Shown: piece by piece, positions 1-11,800 of the stretch
Position numbering within the stretch: position 1 is the first letter of the stretch
Layout of the letters: every line of letters begins with the position of its first letter
Assembly: GCA_016800925.1 (NCBI GenBank)
Contig: JABCPU010000370.1
Span: forward strand, 1 to 64,000
Direction: 5' to 3'
Length of the DNA stretch: 64,000 bases
Origin: Suillus spraguei
Taxonomy: Eukaryota > Basidiomycota > Agaricomycetes > Boletales > Suillaceae
The notes under the pieces: model-generated
What the model was told of the DNA's origin: nothing
Database searches by the model: none
Seen by the model: only the letters and a program-made list of their open reading frames with translations
Made by a program: the position numbers and the translations under genes

Positions 1-688
1 CGAATTCTTTGGTCGACATGGTTGATGATTCTTCTGATGAGTTATACTTTCTCGGTGCCTACACGCGCTGTCTTGCTGTCCGTCAGGGCTTTCTTCTGTC
101 AGGGGCTTCCTCTTGACAATCTGCTCAGCGTACGGTATCGCTAGTCTACTGATCTAGCGATCAGGGTTCAGGGTCGAAGACTGGATAGTCGACGATCAAA
201 TAGACTTTAATCTTTTGTTACGAACTGGGGTGGCGTCACCAGCGACAGTGAAAAGACACAGACGGTCTGCTGGGAGTTCTTACAATGTCCAGAAGAGGAC
301 AAGGTGAAAGTACAAGGAACGCGTTCCGAGTACGATCAAGGGTTCAGCCTCAAAGACAAGTCTAAGAGGTATCCGCGAGAATAGAGACTAAGGCTAAGGA
401 GTGCTTAGACTTAGAGACGATTCAAGACGACTTAGGTTGGAGACCTAAGCGAAGGAGATTCCAGGTAAAACCCAGTAAGATTAAAGTAGGAATCTACTAC
501 AAGTACACTGTGCTTAAATAGGCCAATATGTGCGCACAGACCAAGAGAGACGTGAGAATGTAAGTGCGTATCCAAAGAAGGAAGGCAACTATAGTACAGA
601 TGCGTTGAGCATATGAGTCAGAGTCATGTTACGTAATATACAAGGTAAATGAAGTAGAAAATGAATAGGGGCACGTACGATTGTAACA
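1..688 (-). mobile_element. Family B gypsy retrotransposon, 5' end (copy B1)
   Basis: The minus-strand start of a B element: the first codons of gag (start codon at 17-19), an untranslated leader of about 185 bp, and the 5' LTR at 216-688. The leader and gag start match those of B+ (50419-50640) and B- (62580-62786) almost base for base. The rest of the element lies left of the window. It is inserted in the 3' LTR of element A: the A sequence resumes at 689 with CCTAAC, which in intact A LTRs follows GAATT or GAGTT. Confidence 0.9.
216..688 (-). repeat. B-family LTR (5' LTR of B1)
   Basis: A 473-bp LTR bounded by TGTTAC and GTAACA, a 6-bp inverted terminal repeat with the canonical TG...CA ends. 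Near-identical copies lie at 18303-18777, 40476-40940, 49946-50418 and 62787-63255, with a worn one at 55735-56186. The self-priming pair is also here: the site beside the LTR at 204-214 and its partner at 477-487. Confidence 0.93.
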
Positions 689-1215
689 CCTAACTAGAAA
701 CTAACGGATAGACTATCCGAAGATAGAGTCGGAGATATAGACTATAGGAATCAATCCTAAGTCTCGGAAGGTGACTTAAAGCGGAAGTGGCTAAGTCGGA
801 GGAGGCAGAATGAGTAGAATCTAAGATGATATTCGAACTAAGGTTCTACGGAGATCTACAAGTGGTTTATATACTGTAAGTATCTAAGAACGGATAATCA
901 GCAAGTCTGGGACGAGGGCTATGTACGAAGTGTAACAGAAGTCTATTAGTTAATGCACAGCGGATCAGTAAGCATGAATCGGAAATGAACACAGGAAACG
1001 GATCAGTAACACAGGACGGAAATATAAACAGCCGGAATACCGAAACAGGAGGAATGACGAAGGAGATAGACGCAGATATACACAAGGGAGTTAAGGTGGA
1101 GAAGTGAGCACATTCGGATGGGTGGTCCAGACAGATCTGTGGACCGGACGGATATGGAACGATCGGATCTGATCGGATATGGTCGGATCTGAGATTAGAA
1201 GTATGGTATATGACA
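689..1215 (-). repeat. A-family 3' LTR, truncated by B1
   Basis: The right-hand two thirds of an A LTR. It aligns with the solo LTR at 12623-13391 and the 5' LTR at 7258-8024, ending in the same GTATATGACA. The missing part would lie beyond the B1 element, outside the window. A purine-rich tract (AAGGGGGA on the minus strand) adjoins the LTR at 1216 and is the likely polypurine tract. Confidence 0.88.
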
Positions 1216-1407
1216 GTATCCCCCTTAGGGCCGAACCCCTGAGGCACAAGAAGCGTCGATCCGGATCGGACAAGATTAATGCGAGACGATGGGAAGTTTG
1301 ATGGTTGTAGTGCTGAGTCTGTAATCCGACAGATATACGGACGTCAGACGTCCGAAATGATTCCTACCCCCACTTCATATCCTTGTTAACAAAACTTGTC
1401 TCCAAAC

Positions 1408-2400
1408 ATGTCTGGAAAGAAATCCAATGCCCCTAAGTCTGCTGCTGACCTTGTGGCGGATCTGGAACAGCAACTGGCTGCTGCTAAGGCTGCAGCGGAA
1501 GCCGAGGCGGAACGGAAGCGGAAAGAGGCAGGAGGAGCGGAAAAGGCAGGAGGAGTTGAAGCAGATTGAGTTGGCGGAGATCGGAGGGAAATGGAGGAAA
1601 AGAGGCGGAGAGCACTGATTGAGGCTCGGGTGAGTGCTGTGGACTCTTCCAGATCGGATATTAATGGATTGGCAAAGGCCAAGGCTGCTCCTGCATCTGG
1701 AGCAAAGGATGGGTACTGCTCCCGTTGCGTCACTAAGGACCGGATGTGCCAGTGGGGTGATGCTGAGAAGAATGCCATGGTGAGTCGTCCGAAAAACTTC
1801 GGATCCGCTGATTTCGACGTTTCGTAGATTAAGTCCTGTGACGTCTGCCGGAAGGACAAGGCCACTTGTCCTGGAAGGCCCGGATTCGTTAAGGGACCCA
1901 AGGGCCGGAAGAGGCAGCGTCCTGCTGGTACTCCGTCTCCGAAGGGCAAAGGCAAGCGCCGTCAGAGGAGTCCTACTCCGGATGTGGCGGACGCGGATGT
2001 CTTCTCTAATCCAGTCACTATCGAAGGTACGGATGAGGATTTGTGGAGTATGATGATCAGGCTTGGGTGGCCGCTGCTAATGGCATCATTGCTGAGTTGG
2101 CGCGGACCAATGGACTTCTCCAAGATGGTATTGCGGCGGGGAAGGGAGTCGGATTGCCATGGAGCGGATGAGCTCTACCATGGAGGCCTTCCTCCAGCAA
2201 CAGAGGGAATTCCAGGCCCTGCTCATTGAGGAAATCGGACCGGATTTAGGCTTTCCGTTTCTGCCGGATCCGACAAGGATGGCGCTGGTGAGGAGATTGG
2301 GGAAGAGGTGGTGGATGAGAATGGAGGAGAGATGGCGGATGGGACTGGGGAGAGATGGGCTGAGATGGGTGCCGGAGGTGAAATGGAGACTGGTGCTTAG
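1408..2400 (+). pseudogene. Antisense accessory gene of element A: coiled coil plus zinc-cluster-like motif
   Basis: Reads opposite to pol. ATG at 1408 starts a protein with a basic/acidic coiled coil (rich in A, E, K, R; roughly residues 15-70). A CX2CX6C half-motif (CSRCVTKDRMC) follows, then an intron at 1780-1827 (GTGAGT...CGTAG), and a second half-motif (CDVCRKDKATC) just after it. Spliced, the spacing is CX2CX6C-X13-CX2CX6C, close to the fungal Zn(II)2Cys6 binuclear cluster but with a slightly long linker. A lysine/arginine/proline-rich stretch and a glutamine-rich helix come next, then an acidic tail ending near 2400. Frameshifts near 1535-1590, 2045 and 2155 and a TGA near 1570 break it. 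Function unknown; DNA binding is inferred from the motif only. Confidence 0.6.
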
Positions 2401-2457
2401 TCCAGATCCGGATTTCCGCTACTGCCCTCAATGTACTTATATTTCGTTATGTACTTT

Positions 2458-5400
2458 TCAAGCAATGGGACCAGGCTTGTCCGGATATGCTGAGTGAAAA
2501 TCCGCTACGAGATCCGATGCATTTCCGAGTTCTGTGGCCAGTAACCAGGAAGTTTCTTCGTCCGTTCCTTCGTATCCAGACCAACGGACGAGGTATAGAA
2601 GTTGGCAGTGGTGCCTACGACGGTCCAGTTTAGAGTCCAGGATTTCGGATATCTCGTACTCTGGTTCTCCGTCGACTTCGACTGGTGGTGGAGGAGGTTG
2701 GATGCGATTAGGAATGGTGTTCGGAACTGCTGGCTCTAACTGCGAGACATGGAATACAGGATGTACGGAATGCATAGAATCCGGAAGTCGGATGGCGAAG
2801 AATGAGTACCCGGGCGGGATATAATTTCAAATGGTCCCAAATTCTTTTCCGAAAGTTTCTTCGACGGACGAGTGGAGCGGAAGTACTTGGCTTTGATGAA
2901 GACTTGTTCTCCAATCCGGAAGTCTGGAGCGGTTGTCTTTTAGCGTCCCAGGTCCTTGATAGCGTTTCTGAGCTTCGGACATCTCATCTCGGAGGAACTG
3001 GTGAAGTTTGTTAAGGTCTAGGGCATATTCCTGGGCACGGATGGAGGATAGGTCGCGTTCGGATGGATGGAAATGTTCGGATGATAACCTTTATTGGCGA
3101 AGAAAGGTGAAACTCCGGTAGTGGCACTCGGAGCGTTATTGTATGCGAACTCTGCGAGGGGCAGTAGCTCGGACCAGTTGTCCTGCTGATAGTTGCAGTA
3201 GATCCGGAGGTACTGTTCCAGCATTTGGTTGGCACGTTCTGTTTGTCCGTCCCCTTCGGATGATATCCGGATGTGAAGTGTAGGACCATGTCCAATGCCT
3301 TTCCTAGGAACGGAAGAAGTGGGATACGAACTCTGTTCCTCGATCCGAGGTTACATGGGATGGACTCCATGCTTAGAGAAGACATGGAGGAGAAATAGGC
3401 AGGCGAGATCAGGAGAAGTAATGGTGTCGTGGGTCGGGACGAATATGGCTTGCTTGGATAACGATCTATGATGAGAGGATGGCTGTAAAGCCGGATGAGT
3501 CCGGAAGTTGTTCAATGAAATCCATAGAGATGGAATTCCATGGTTTTTCTGGGACGGGAAGTTGCTTGAGTAGTCCTAGGGCTTATGTCTCGGAACTTTG
3601 GCTCGGGCGCAGGATGTGCAGGATCTGACATACTCTTTGACAAAGGCTCGTACTCCAGGCCAGGTATAGTTGCGTCGGATGAGCTCGAGAGTACGATTCT
3701 GTCCAAAATGTCCGGATAGGGGTGGTCATGGCAATTCCGGAGGATGCGAAGTCGTAGATCATTGGTATCCGGAACGTAGATGCGGTTGTCACAACAAAGG
3801 AATCCACCATCGTCTATTGTCCATCTCGGATCTGAAGGAACCGGAAAATGTGTTTGTGCAATGGGGTCATTAGGGAGTGCTATCAGAATGTCTTTCCGGA
3901 GGTGTTCGGTGTCCATAAGAACAGCTGCTCTAAGGACCGGAGTTGCTAAAATGGAAGCTCGTAGGGACGAAGCTAATTGTTCGAAGCAAATATTGGACGG
4001 AGGTTGTGAGGGTTAATCTGAGCGTAGTCCTTATCCCCCTCTTTAGGGTAGACGTCCCATCGTCTAGTGAGGGAATCTGGTTGACTCCGAGTTTCCAGGA
4101 CGGTAACGGATAACGAGGTTGAACTGATGGAGGAACTCGGACCAGCGGCCTGACGAGGGATAGCAGTTTGGTGGTAGAGAATACTCAAGGTTCTTGTGGT
4201 CTGTGACAACATCTATAGGCTCAGACGAGCCTTCTAGGTAATGGCGCCAGGTTCGGAATGCAGCATAGATGGCTAGTAGTTCCTTATCATGGACATCATA
4301 GTTGAGTTCTGCACCGGACAGTGTCGGGAGTAAAATGCCACCGGACGAAGTTCCGAGTCTGGCACACAATGGATAGTATTCCAGTGATAGCATAATCCGA
4401 GGCATCAGTTTCCACAACTATAGGAACATTCGAATCAATGGTTAGCACCGGAGCGGACGTGAAGGCTTTCTTGAGTGGTTAAATGATTTCCGGCATTCCT
4501 CGGAAAAGTCCCAAGTGACGCCTTGCGAGTGAGTCGAGTAAGGGGAACCATGATATCTGAGTAGTTGAAGATGAAACGACGATAGAAATTAGCGAATCCG
4601 AGGAAGGATTGGATGTCCTTGACTTTCCGAGGTTCTGGCCAGTATATGATAGACTGGATTTTCTCGGACGACATTGTCAAGCCATCCGGAGATAGGAGGT
4701 AACCAAGATATTTGACGGAGGATGAATGGAATTCACATTTCTCGGGTTTGGCATATAGTCGGTGTTTACGGAGACGTCGTAAAACTTCTTGGACATGTTC
4801 CTTATGACTTGCAAGGTCTTGGGAATAGATAAGGATGTCATCCAGATATACAACAACACATACATCCAGCATATCGGCAAACACGCTATTGACAAAGCGC
4901 TGGAAAGCCGCCAGAGCATTTGTGAGGCCTTCCGGCATCACCAACCATTCATAGGAGCCATAGCACGTACGGAAGGAAGTCTTCCATTCGTCTCCTTCTG
5001 TTATCCAGACGAGGTGATATGCGGATCAGAGATCAATTTTGGTATAAACTTTAGCATGGCTCGGGGAGTCTAGGAGGTCGGCAATGAGGGGTAATGGATA
5101 TCGGTCTTTCTTGGTGATGTGGTTGAGACCGCGGAAATCCACACAAAGGCGAGGGATCCATCCTTCTTTTGACAAATAGGATGGGGCTCCGTGGGGAGAG
5201 GATGAGGAATGGAGGAGTCTGGACGAGATGTTTTCATCAAGGAACTTCCGGAGGGCCTCAAGCTCTACCGGAGAAAGAGAATATATGGTTCCGAGAGGCG
5301 GACTAGCCCCTTCTTCCAACTCAATCTTGAGATCATAGGGTCGATGAGGGGGAAGTTGTCCGGCTTTGCCTTTGTTGAAGACATCCGTGAATTTGTGGTA

Positions 5401-5914
5401 CTCGGAAGGGATTCTGGAGAGGTCTGGAGGATCGGATGATACGGATGCGGATCAAAGATTTACTTTGGAGGGACGGAGGTAGATGCTAAACTGAGTAGAT
5501 CCCTCTAACTTGCAGGCACGGCAAAAGGCCACTGTGTTTATCAACAATATGTTAGGGACTGAAGTGCCAGTGGAGGGTTCGGATTTGGTCAGAGGCGGAG
5601 TCTCTGCCACGGATGGGGTGATCTGAGGCAACGGAGATATTGGAGGGAGGAATCTTCCTTGGATGGAATACCCAAAGATAACGGAGGTGTCGGATTGGAT
5701 TTCCTGCCTCGGATGGAATCAGTGTCTATGAAGCAGTGGGAGGAACCACAGTCTATGAGGGCCAGAAAGTCAGATATATTGGAGAAAGATGGAAGAGAGA
5801 CATATGGACACAGAGAGTTCGGATCAGGAAGAGTTACAGCATTGAGTCGTAGTTCCGTTGCACGGGTTGGGCCAATGCGACCCTCATCCCGTACGGAGTC
5901 AGGAGGGTTGTGGA
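2458..5914 (-). pseudogene. pol: Pol polyprotein of element A
   Basis: Fragments in order along the minus strand: a protease region (about 5900-5330, badly degraded); reverse transcriptase at 5319-4440 with the catalytic YLDD in [11 protein letters not shown]; RNase H around 4417-4060 (ELNYDVHDKELLAIY, VTDHKNLEYS); integrase zinc-finger and core pieces at 3916-3018 ([16 protein letters not shown]); and a C-terminal chromodomain at 2458-2775 (LYLVRWSGYEGTDEETSWL). This order, with integrase after RNase H and a terminal chromodomain, defines a Ty3/gypsy chromovirus. At least six frame changes and several stops mean no functional product. Confidence 0.88.
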
Positions 5915-7206
5915 CTAATTTTTTGCCTCATTCGATGCTTCCGGTTCTGTTTCCGGAGTGAGCACGATAGCGCAGCCTTTGGCAGCGCGTGAAGTGGATT
6001 TGGTGCATTCCCGGGCAGTGTGACCAGGTCCGCCGCAGAACATACAGAGCCTTTTGTCAATACGCCTCTGACGCTCCTGGGTGGTTAGCTTTCCGTCCGC
6101 ACCAACAACGCTAGGAAGATCCGAAACTTTCGGGACAAAGGAGGTTGTGGAGGATATGGGTTTATTGAATTTGGGCGTATCGGATCCGGGCGAGTTGGAA
6201 TTCGTCCGGTTGGATGTTGACTGCCTGGGAGGATTGGAAGAGGTGGTTTTACTCTCTCGGGTGACTTCGCCCCTCCACTCCCAGTAACGGGCGTCGATGG
6301 TCTGGGCGAGAGTCTTGAACTCCGAAAGAGTAGTGGGTTTACCCATGCAACTAATCTCATCTTTGATTCGGGCCGGAAGTCCATTGTAGAATTGGCGTCA
6401 TAGGGCTGCATCTCCCCATTCGCGTACTTGGGAGGCAAGTCGCTGGAATTCTACAACGTACTTGTTGATCCGCTGTCTGTCATGCATGTGGAGTTGTTCT
6501 AACTGCATTTCTGCATCTCCAGAGGGATCGTGAGGTCCGAAATTGGTTTGGAGCTTGAGCATGAACTCGGAGTAGTTATCCATCCAGTCCGGACGGTTGC
6601 TATATCTGTCCAAAAGGAGATCCAGTTCAAGCCACTCGAGAGCCATACCCTTAAGGTAGGATTGGGCGAAATTGACTTTAGCGCGTCCGGAACGGAAAGC
6701 ATTAGGTTTGCTCTGGAAGTTGAGCTCACATTGGACGAAGAATGCCTGGAGCTTGCGAGGTTCAGATCCATCGAAGGTATCCGGCTCATGGATTTTGACT
6801 TTGCTATCATCTGAGGTGGGGGTATGACGGCTACTGCGAGTGAGGTGATTGATGGCTACGGATAGTTGGGCTAGGACCCGGTCCTGGGGCTCAGGTGGAT
6901 TTTATCTTCTTCGTCATCCGGGTCCTCATTGTCCGGATCATCACCTTCATCATCTGGTGGGTTACTGCGCAGCTCATCATCAAAGCGAATGGTCAGGCGT
7001 GAATTGAAGTCTGGGTCATCCAGGTTCCGAGTTGGTGTTACCGGATCTGGTCTGGCTTGACAAGCGGAAATACTTTGACCTATGTCGCTCATGCTTGCGC
7101 GACGTTGAGAGAAACTGGTGAATGTTTGGACAATGGGTGTGGGATCTCATTGGATCAGACCAAGTCCAGCTCCTCGGAGAGTGTTTTGAGTTTTACGGGG
7201 AGGCAT
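5915..7206 (-). pseudogene. gag: Gag of element A
   Basis: Start codon at 7204-7206 (MPPRKTQ). An acidic N-terminal region (NPPDDEGDDPDNEDPDDEE) is followed by the capsid-like region common in basidiomycete gypsy Gags (RAKVNFAQSYLKGMALEW) and a CCHC zinc knuckle, CMFCGGPGHTAREC, near 6030. It carries a TGA about 19 codons in, frameshifts near 6800 and 6650, and a TGA at 6398-6400. The second A copy has CGA at that last position (63577-63579), so this stop is a C-to-T change at a CpG. Confidence 0.85.
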
Positions 7207-7244
7207 GATATGAAATGGTTTAAAAAGTTACTTGGAAAGGTTTG

Positions 7245-7255
7245 AGTTTGAATAT
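7245..7255 (-). promoter_or_regulatory. Putative self-primer binding site of element A
   Basis: On the minus strand the 11 bases beginning 2 nt after the 5' LTR read ATATTCAAACT. They pair at 10 of 11 positions with AGTTCGAATAT at 7633-7643 inside the LTR, 34 nt downstream of the start of a TATATAA box. No tRNA-like TGG site adjoins the LTR. This is the arrangement of Tf1-type self-primed reverse transcription. Confidence 0.55.
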
Positions 7256-7257
7256 AC

Positions 7258-8024
7258 TGTTAAGACCGTACTCAAAGGTAGAGAGACCTGAAGGGCTTTG
7301 GCCTCAGTTCGTGCACTGTGCCCCTTTCTCGAGTAATGCCCCTTATTTCAGGGAGAAGTTATACGTCCGAAGATCCGGAAGGAGTTGCATGACAGGTCCG
7401 GACGTCCGAAGGTATTGGATATGATATGTCCGAAGGTTATCTGGAATGTAGGATAGAATGAAGTTTAAGGCTAGCTTCAGAACGAATTCCTAACTAGAAA
7501 CTGGCAGAGATAGACTATCCGAAGATAGAGTCAGAGATTTAGACTATAGGAATCAATCCCAGTCTCGGAAGATGACTTGGAGCGGAAAGTGGCTCAAGTC
7601 CGGAAGAAGCAGAATGAGCAGAATCTAAGATGATATTCGAACTAAGGTTCTACGGAGATTTACAAGTGGTTTATATACTGTAAGTATCTAAGACAGATAA
7701 TCAACAGGTCTGGGACCGAGGGCTATGTATGAAGTGTAACGGAAGTCTATTAGTTAATGCACAGCGGATCAGTAAGCACGAATTGGAAGTGAACACAGGT
7801 AACGGATCAGTGACGTAGGAGGGAAATATACATAGCCGGAATACCGGAAACAGGAGGAATGACGAAAGGAGATAGACGTGGATATACACAAGGGAGTTAA
7901 GGTGCGAGAAGTGAGCACATTTGGATGGGTGGTCCGGACAGGATCTGTGGACCGGACGGATATGGAATCGATCGGATCTGATCGGATATGGTCAGATCTG
8001 AGATTAGAAGTATGGTATATGACA
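7258..8024 (-). repeat. A-family 5' LTR
   Basis: 767 bp between TGTTAAG and GTATATGACA on the plus strand, aligned end to end with the solo LTR at 12623-13391, whose target duplication fixes the true ends. In element orientation it starts TGTCATATACC. Confidence 0.92.
7671..7677 (-). promoter_or_regulatory. TATA box in A LTR
   Basis: TATATAA on the minus strand, present in all A LTRs here. Its first base lies 34 nt upstream of the inferred RNA start at 7643, the site that pairs with the sequence beside the LTR. Confidence 0.55.
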
Positions 8025-8048
8025 CCCAGCGCCAATATGTTCGTTACA
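8025..8048 (-). repeat. 24-bp terminal remnant of a C-family LTR
   Basis: The reverse complement matches the first 24 bases of the C LTR at 29619 except for one base (TGTAACGAAC versus TGTAACAAAC). It lies exactly between the A LTR and the interrupted K1 gene. So a C element first landed in K1, and A then inserted 24 bp inside it. Confidence 0.8.
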
Positions 8049-8137
8049 GCATGATGCAGCCATATTCAAAGTACAAGAAATATCTTGAAGGTTCAGCTTC
8101 ATGGGTTGCCAGATGTGGATGCAGGAGTTTCAGGCAT
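8049..8137 (-). pseudogene. K1 cargo gene, 5' remnant
   Basis: Start codon at 8137. The first codons (MPETPASTSG) match the intact K1 gene at 24795-25597. A 25-bp deletion between two CTGGCA hexamers removes part of exon 1 and creates an early stop. The gene ends abruptly at the C LTR remnant. Confidence 0.8.
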
Positions 8138-8308
8138 GGCTGATGCAAGAGTGTGACGCTGGCAATGAAACTGACAGATGGTGAAGAGGTGATGATATGA
8201 GTCACTGATGGATGGATTAGAAATTCAAACTCCGACATGGGCTGACCCAGACAATTCCCGGGACTCAATGTTTGGGTGTCAAATATGCGTTTCATCAGCA
8301 AAACAAAT

Positions 8309-11300
8309 TCATTCATGTGCACCATCGATCAACGCAGGCTGCAGGTCTTGAAATGCTGCCTGTGCATCCTGAGCTAGTAAGGAATACATTTGAGACTGCC
8401 TTCTGGCATAGCATGCATGACCTGGAAGTTGTTTCAACAATGATTCCTGCATCCGGGCACCCCATTGAGTTGCCTTCCACAAGAAAAAGTTGCACGTCCA
8501 ATCCATCTCTGATTGCACCAATGATATTTCTTCCATCCATCGATCCCGTAGTGCCTTTGCCCAAAGCCAATGAACTCGGTAAACTTGGGATGGGTCCTGT
8601 CAGCTCATCATGGAATATATCAAGCATTCCCGAACTCACATTCCTCATTCCACGAATTTTCTGGACCCTCAATATCGACTTCCACTGACCAGAACCAAGC
8701 GAGGGACTCATTTCGCTGACCTCAGGCATTTGGATCGCCAATGGCAGTGCTGATTTTGAGCTGCTCGCGAAGCAGGGGTTTGTATTTCTGAAGCTGGTCT
8801 GGCCCCAGCTCAAGTTGTATCATTTGCTTCCTGGTTTTTGTATATATACTGGCATGTAGGGATACTGCCTGCTGCACTGATGTCACCTGGGACCACGCTC
8901 GAGTTTTTAGGGCTTGAGATTTGGCTTGCCTAACTGTTGTTCAGAACAGGATAGCCTTGTTGCACAAGTGAATGCGGAGATTGTGCAGGGCATCATTGGC
9001 CTGCCCTTCATGAAGCAACATCTCCAATGGAATCAGATCCTCTGCCATACAGTGTCTGCAATGTTCAACCCCGAGGTTTGATGGCAATGGAATTATGGTG
9101 AGCTCAGGTGAGTTTGTCCATGCATCAGATGTCTCGGTGAAATCTGCCGGGTCATCATCGATATCATCAAGAATATCTATGTTCAAGTCGTCAGGATTGT
9201 CATCTGCATCAAATCTCTCTCCCAGATGCATAAGAGCAGACCGAGTGAATTCATCTATCTGGCCTTGGATACGATCGCATTGCTGGGTGATATCTAATCT
9301 CTGTGTCTCCATCGATCGTCTTCCAATTCTGCGGACCTCAATGAGCAATGCAATTTGAGCCTCTTCAATTGCCAACCCAATGGATATCCATGTTGCCACA
9401 GATCTGCGAGAGGGTGCTGCATTACGGGCATTACCCGCTTCTAGTAGTCTAAGCTCGATCTCCTTTTTGCTTGGTGCTAAGTGAAAAATGAATGCGGAGC
9501 TCCACGGAGACAACAAATGTTAACTTACCCTTCTTGATATTGATTTCATATAAATCCATCGCCGCAGGATCCCTGATTCTCTTGGACTGAGCGACCATCT
9601 TGCTGGCTAACCATTGTGTCTTTAAATTGCTGGGTGCAGCTTCATCAAGTCTGTCGAAAGCCTTGCCACTTTCGGCGATGCCATTCTTTGCTGGCTTGTA
9701 TTTCCAGCAAAGAGTCCTTTTCATGCAGATCATCTTGCAGAAATTGGAATCATTCATCTGATAATCAAGACATTCCTTTTGGTGCGGGGATGACATTCCC
9801 GAGCGGCAGGGGAAATCAGGTTGAGACGCGCCCATAGGGTCTCCATGATCTCTCCATCAATCCGGCCAATGCCTTCAATAAAATTCAAAGCATATCGGAC
9901 ATAGCAACTGTCCTGATGTCCATGCACATGCCACAACCCGATTCCAGGAATGATGGTCAGTTCCAGTACCATGTCAAGGTATCGGCTTCAATCCACCCGA
10001 ACACGAAAGTGCTTGTTGTATTGACAATTGATGTCATACAAGGTGACAGCCCTGGTAATGCCTTCCATGTTGTGCTGGGCAGCCTCACAAATGGCGTAGT
10101 CCATGTTCATTTGTCTGCAAATGATGCATGGTCAACTAGTGAATGTCGATTGGCATGTTTGGCTTGCCTTTCCCCTTTCTGAAAATCAACCATCGAGTGA
10201 GGGACAAAGCACCCATGCTGGGCACAGGCAACTCCCCCGATTCCTGTGGACTCGAGCTTGTGCTGCGCCGCATTTGCTTGATTGACCGCCCAGTGATTGT
10301 TGCAGCTTGATTTTTCCACCGTGTCAGCAGCCTCCGCAAGATGCATGTTATACCTGTCCTTTCCGACCATGAATCCAAGCCCATCTGAAAGCCAAACTTC
10401 ATTGAGGGGATTAATGGGATGCAGGTGTTCAGCTTTGAAATTTCCGTCCATCACAAATGACCGGGTGTATTTCCAGCTTGGAGTTTTTATCATCGCCGAG
10501 TTCACTTTGGTATTGAACATGACTCACTCATCAAGTGATTCATCCCCTGACAAAGATACATTAATCCCAGGCTGAGGACATGCCGGGCAAAATAATGCAA
10601 GATCTCCTGCGTTTGGGATGTCAGAACGATGGCCATAGCCATGCCATTTCATGGTCTTCAACTGCCTCCACTGTCGAGCGACTCTCATGAGCTCTCTGTA
10701 TCGATCCTTGCCACGGCCTGTGTCAACATAATGTCCTTTAGATGAAGCACAAATAGCATTACCGGAACAAGGTGTGGAAACATGCTTGAGGTCATTCGCT
10801 GGAGCTTACTGTAATAGTTCATTGCGGAGGTGCCGCATTCAAGGTTGTCCAATAGAAAATCATCCAGCACTCCGAAGGTAAACACGGTCTTCAGCCTGTT
10901 AAATGATGCAGGGAAAAATCCATGCCGAAACATTTGAACGTCTGGACTCATGGCATTTGGACAATCACAGCATCAAACCTCGAGGCGGTGAACTCCGGAC
11001 TTGTCAACGATGACCATGGTGTTTTCCTTCGGCTGGAAATCAGGTCCCAACACAGACGGAAGATCTTCAGGCTCAAGCTGGTCTTCAGGTTCATCTCCTT
11101 CGAACAAATCCCACCTATCTGTGAGCACCGGACATTGCTTGCCATCATGCCCAAGGTGTATGGTGAGTCCGACATGAGCGAGACAACTCCACTCGAAGAA
11201 TTGACCATTCCATTGACTGATCCAGTGGAAAGGATTGCAATGATGTTGACTCCTGCAACAGCCCGTGCAATAGAGAGGCTCGCCAAGACAATCTTGACAT

Positions 11301-11800
11301 TTGTAGACCCCATCCTGGTGGCAGATGATACATCTCCTGTCTTCTGGTGGAGCTTCTCGATCCAGGAGGTGATGCAGATATGATTCCTGCCTTGGCAGCC
11401 ATTGCCTGAGGTAGTCATTTTGACTCTGCATTTTTTATATTTAGCTATAGTTTGAATGACACTCCAACATTTAACATGAACTTGCCATGGTTTTTGGGAG
11501 TTGCAATGGCTCAAATGAGCCTTGGTCTTGCTCGTAAGTATTGTCAGGAAAGTCATCCCAAGGAGGTGGTGCCTGAACAGGCTGAAGTGTTGGTGATTCT
11601 GGGGGAGAGTGAGGCATGGACCTGTAGGCTTGTCGTCTCGTGCTTGCAAGTGGGACCTTGACCCAAATCTTTCTACCTTTGCTGCCCCTTGCTTCTACCC
11701 TGTGGGATTTTTGCAATGGGGTGCATCTACCTATCTTCATCTTATTTTCTAATGCTAATTTTGCAAGCAAAGCATCTGCTCAGGTGGAATGAATTTTTAT
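8309..11800 (-). CDS. KDZ transposase with CxC2 cysteine cluster (copy 1)
   Basis: Multi-exon minus-strand gene, stop at 8309-8311, first exon not located (start approximate). From the N terminus: a proline-rich region; a CxC2-type cysteine cluster at 11431-10973 (CIICHQDGVYKCQDC, YCTGCCRSQHHCNPFHW, ending near GHDGKQCP); then the KDZ catalytic core with DGNFKAEHL (Asp codon 10446-10448), YDINCQY (10033-10035) and GEIMETLW (Glu 9841-9852); then a long helical C-terminal region. The transposase would cut and rejoin the element's ends in the nucleus. The cysteine cluster is intact here, unlike in copy 2. A missing G in a GGG run near 9800 shifts frame and is offset by an extra A shortly after. 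It is divergent from K2 and shares its upstream region. Confidence 0.85.

Larger units (their letters stand above)
689..8024 (-). mobile_element. Family A Ty3/gypsy chromovirus
   Basis: Minus-strand gypsy element with 5' LTR 7258-8024, gag 5915-7206, pol 2458-5914 (protease, reverse transcriptase, RNase H, integrase, chromodomain) and a broken 3' LTR. An extra gene on the opposite strand lies between pol and the 3' LTR (1408-2400). Gag and pol are broken by frameshifts and stops, so the copy is inactive. Its right flank is a 24-bp remnant of a C LTR. Confidence 0.9.

Noticed and set aside
8272..8688. Open frames antisense to the KDZ transposase and to pol genes, some over 130 codons.
   Set aside because: They shadow well-supported genes and have no domain or conserved start between the copies.
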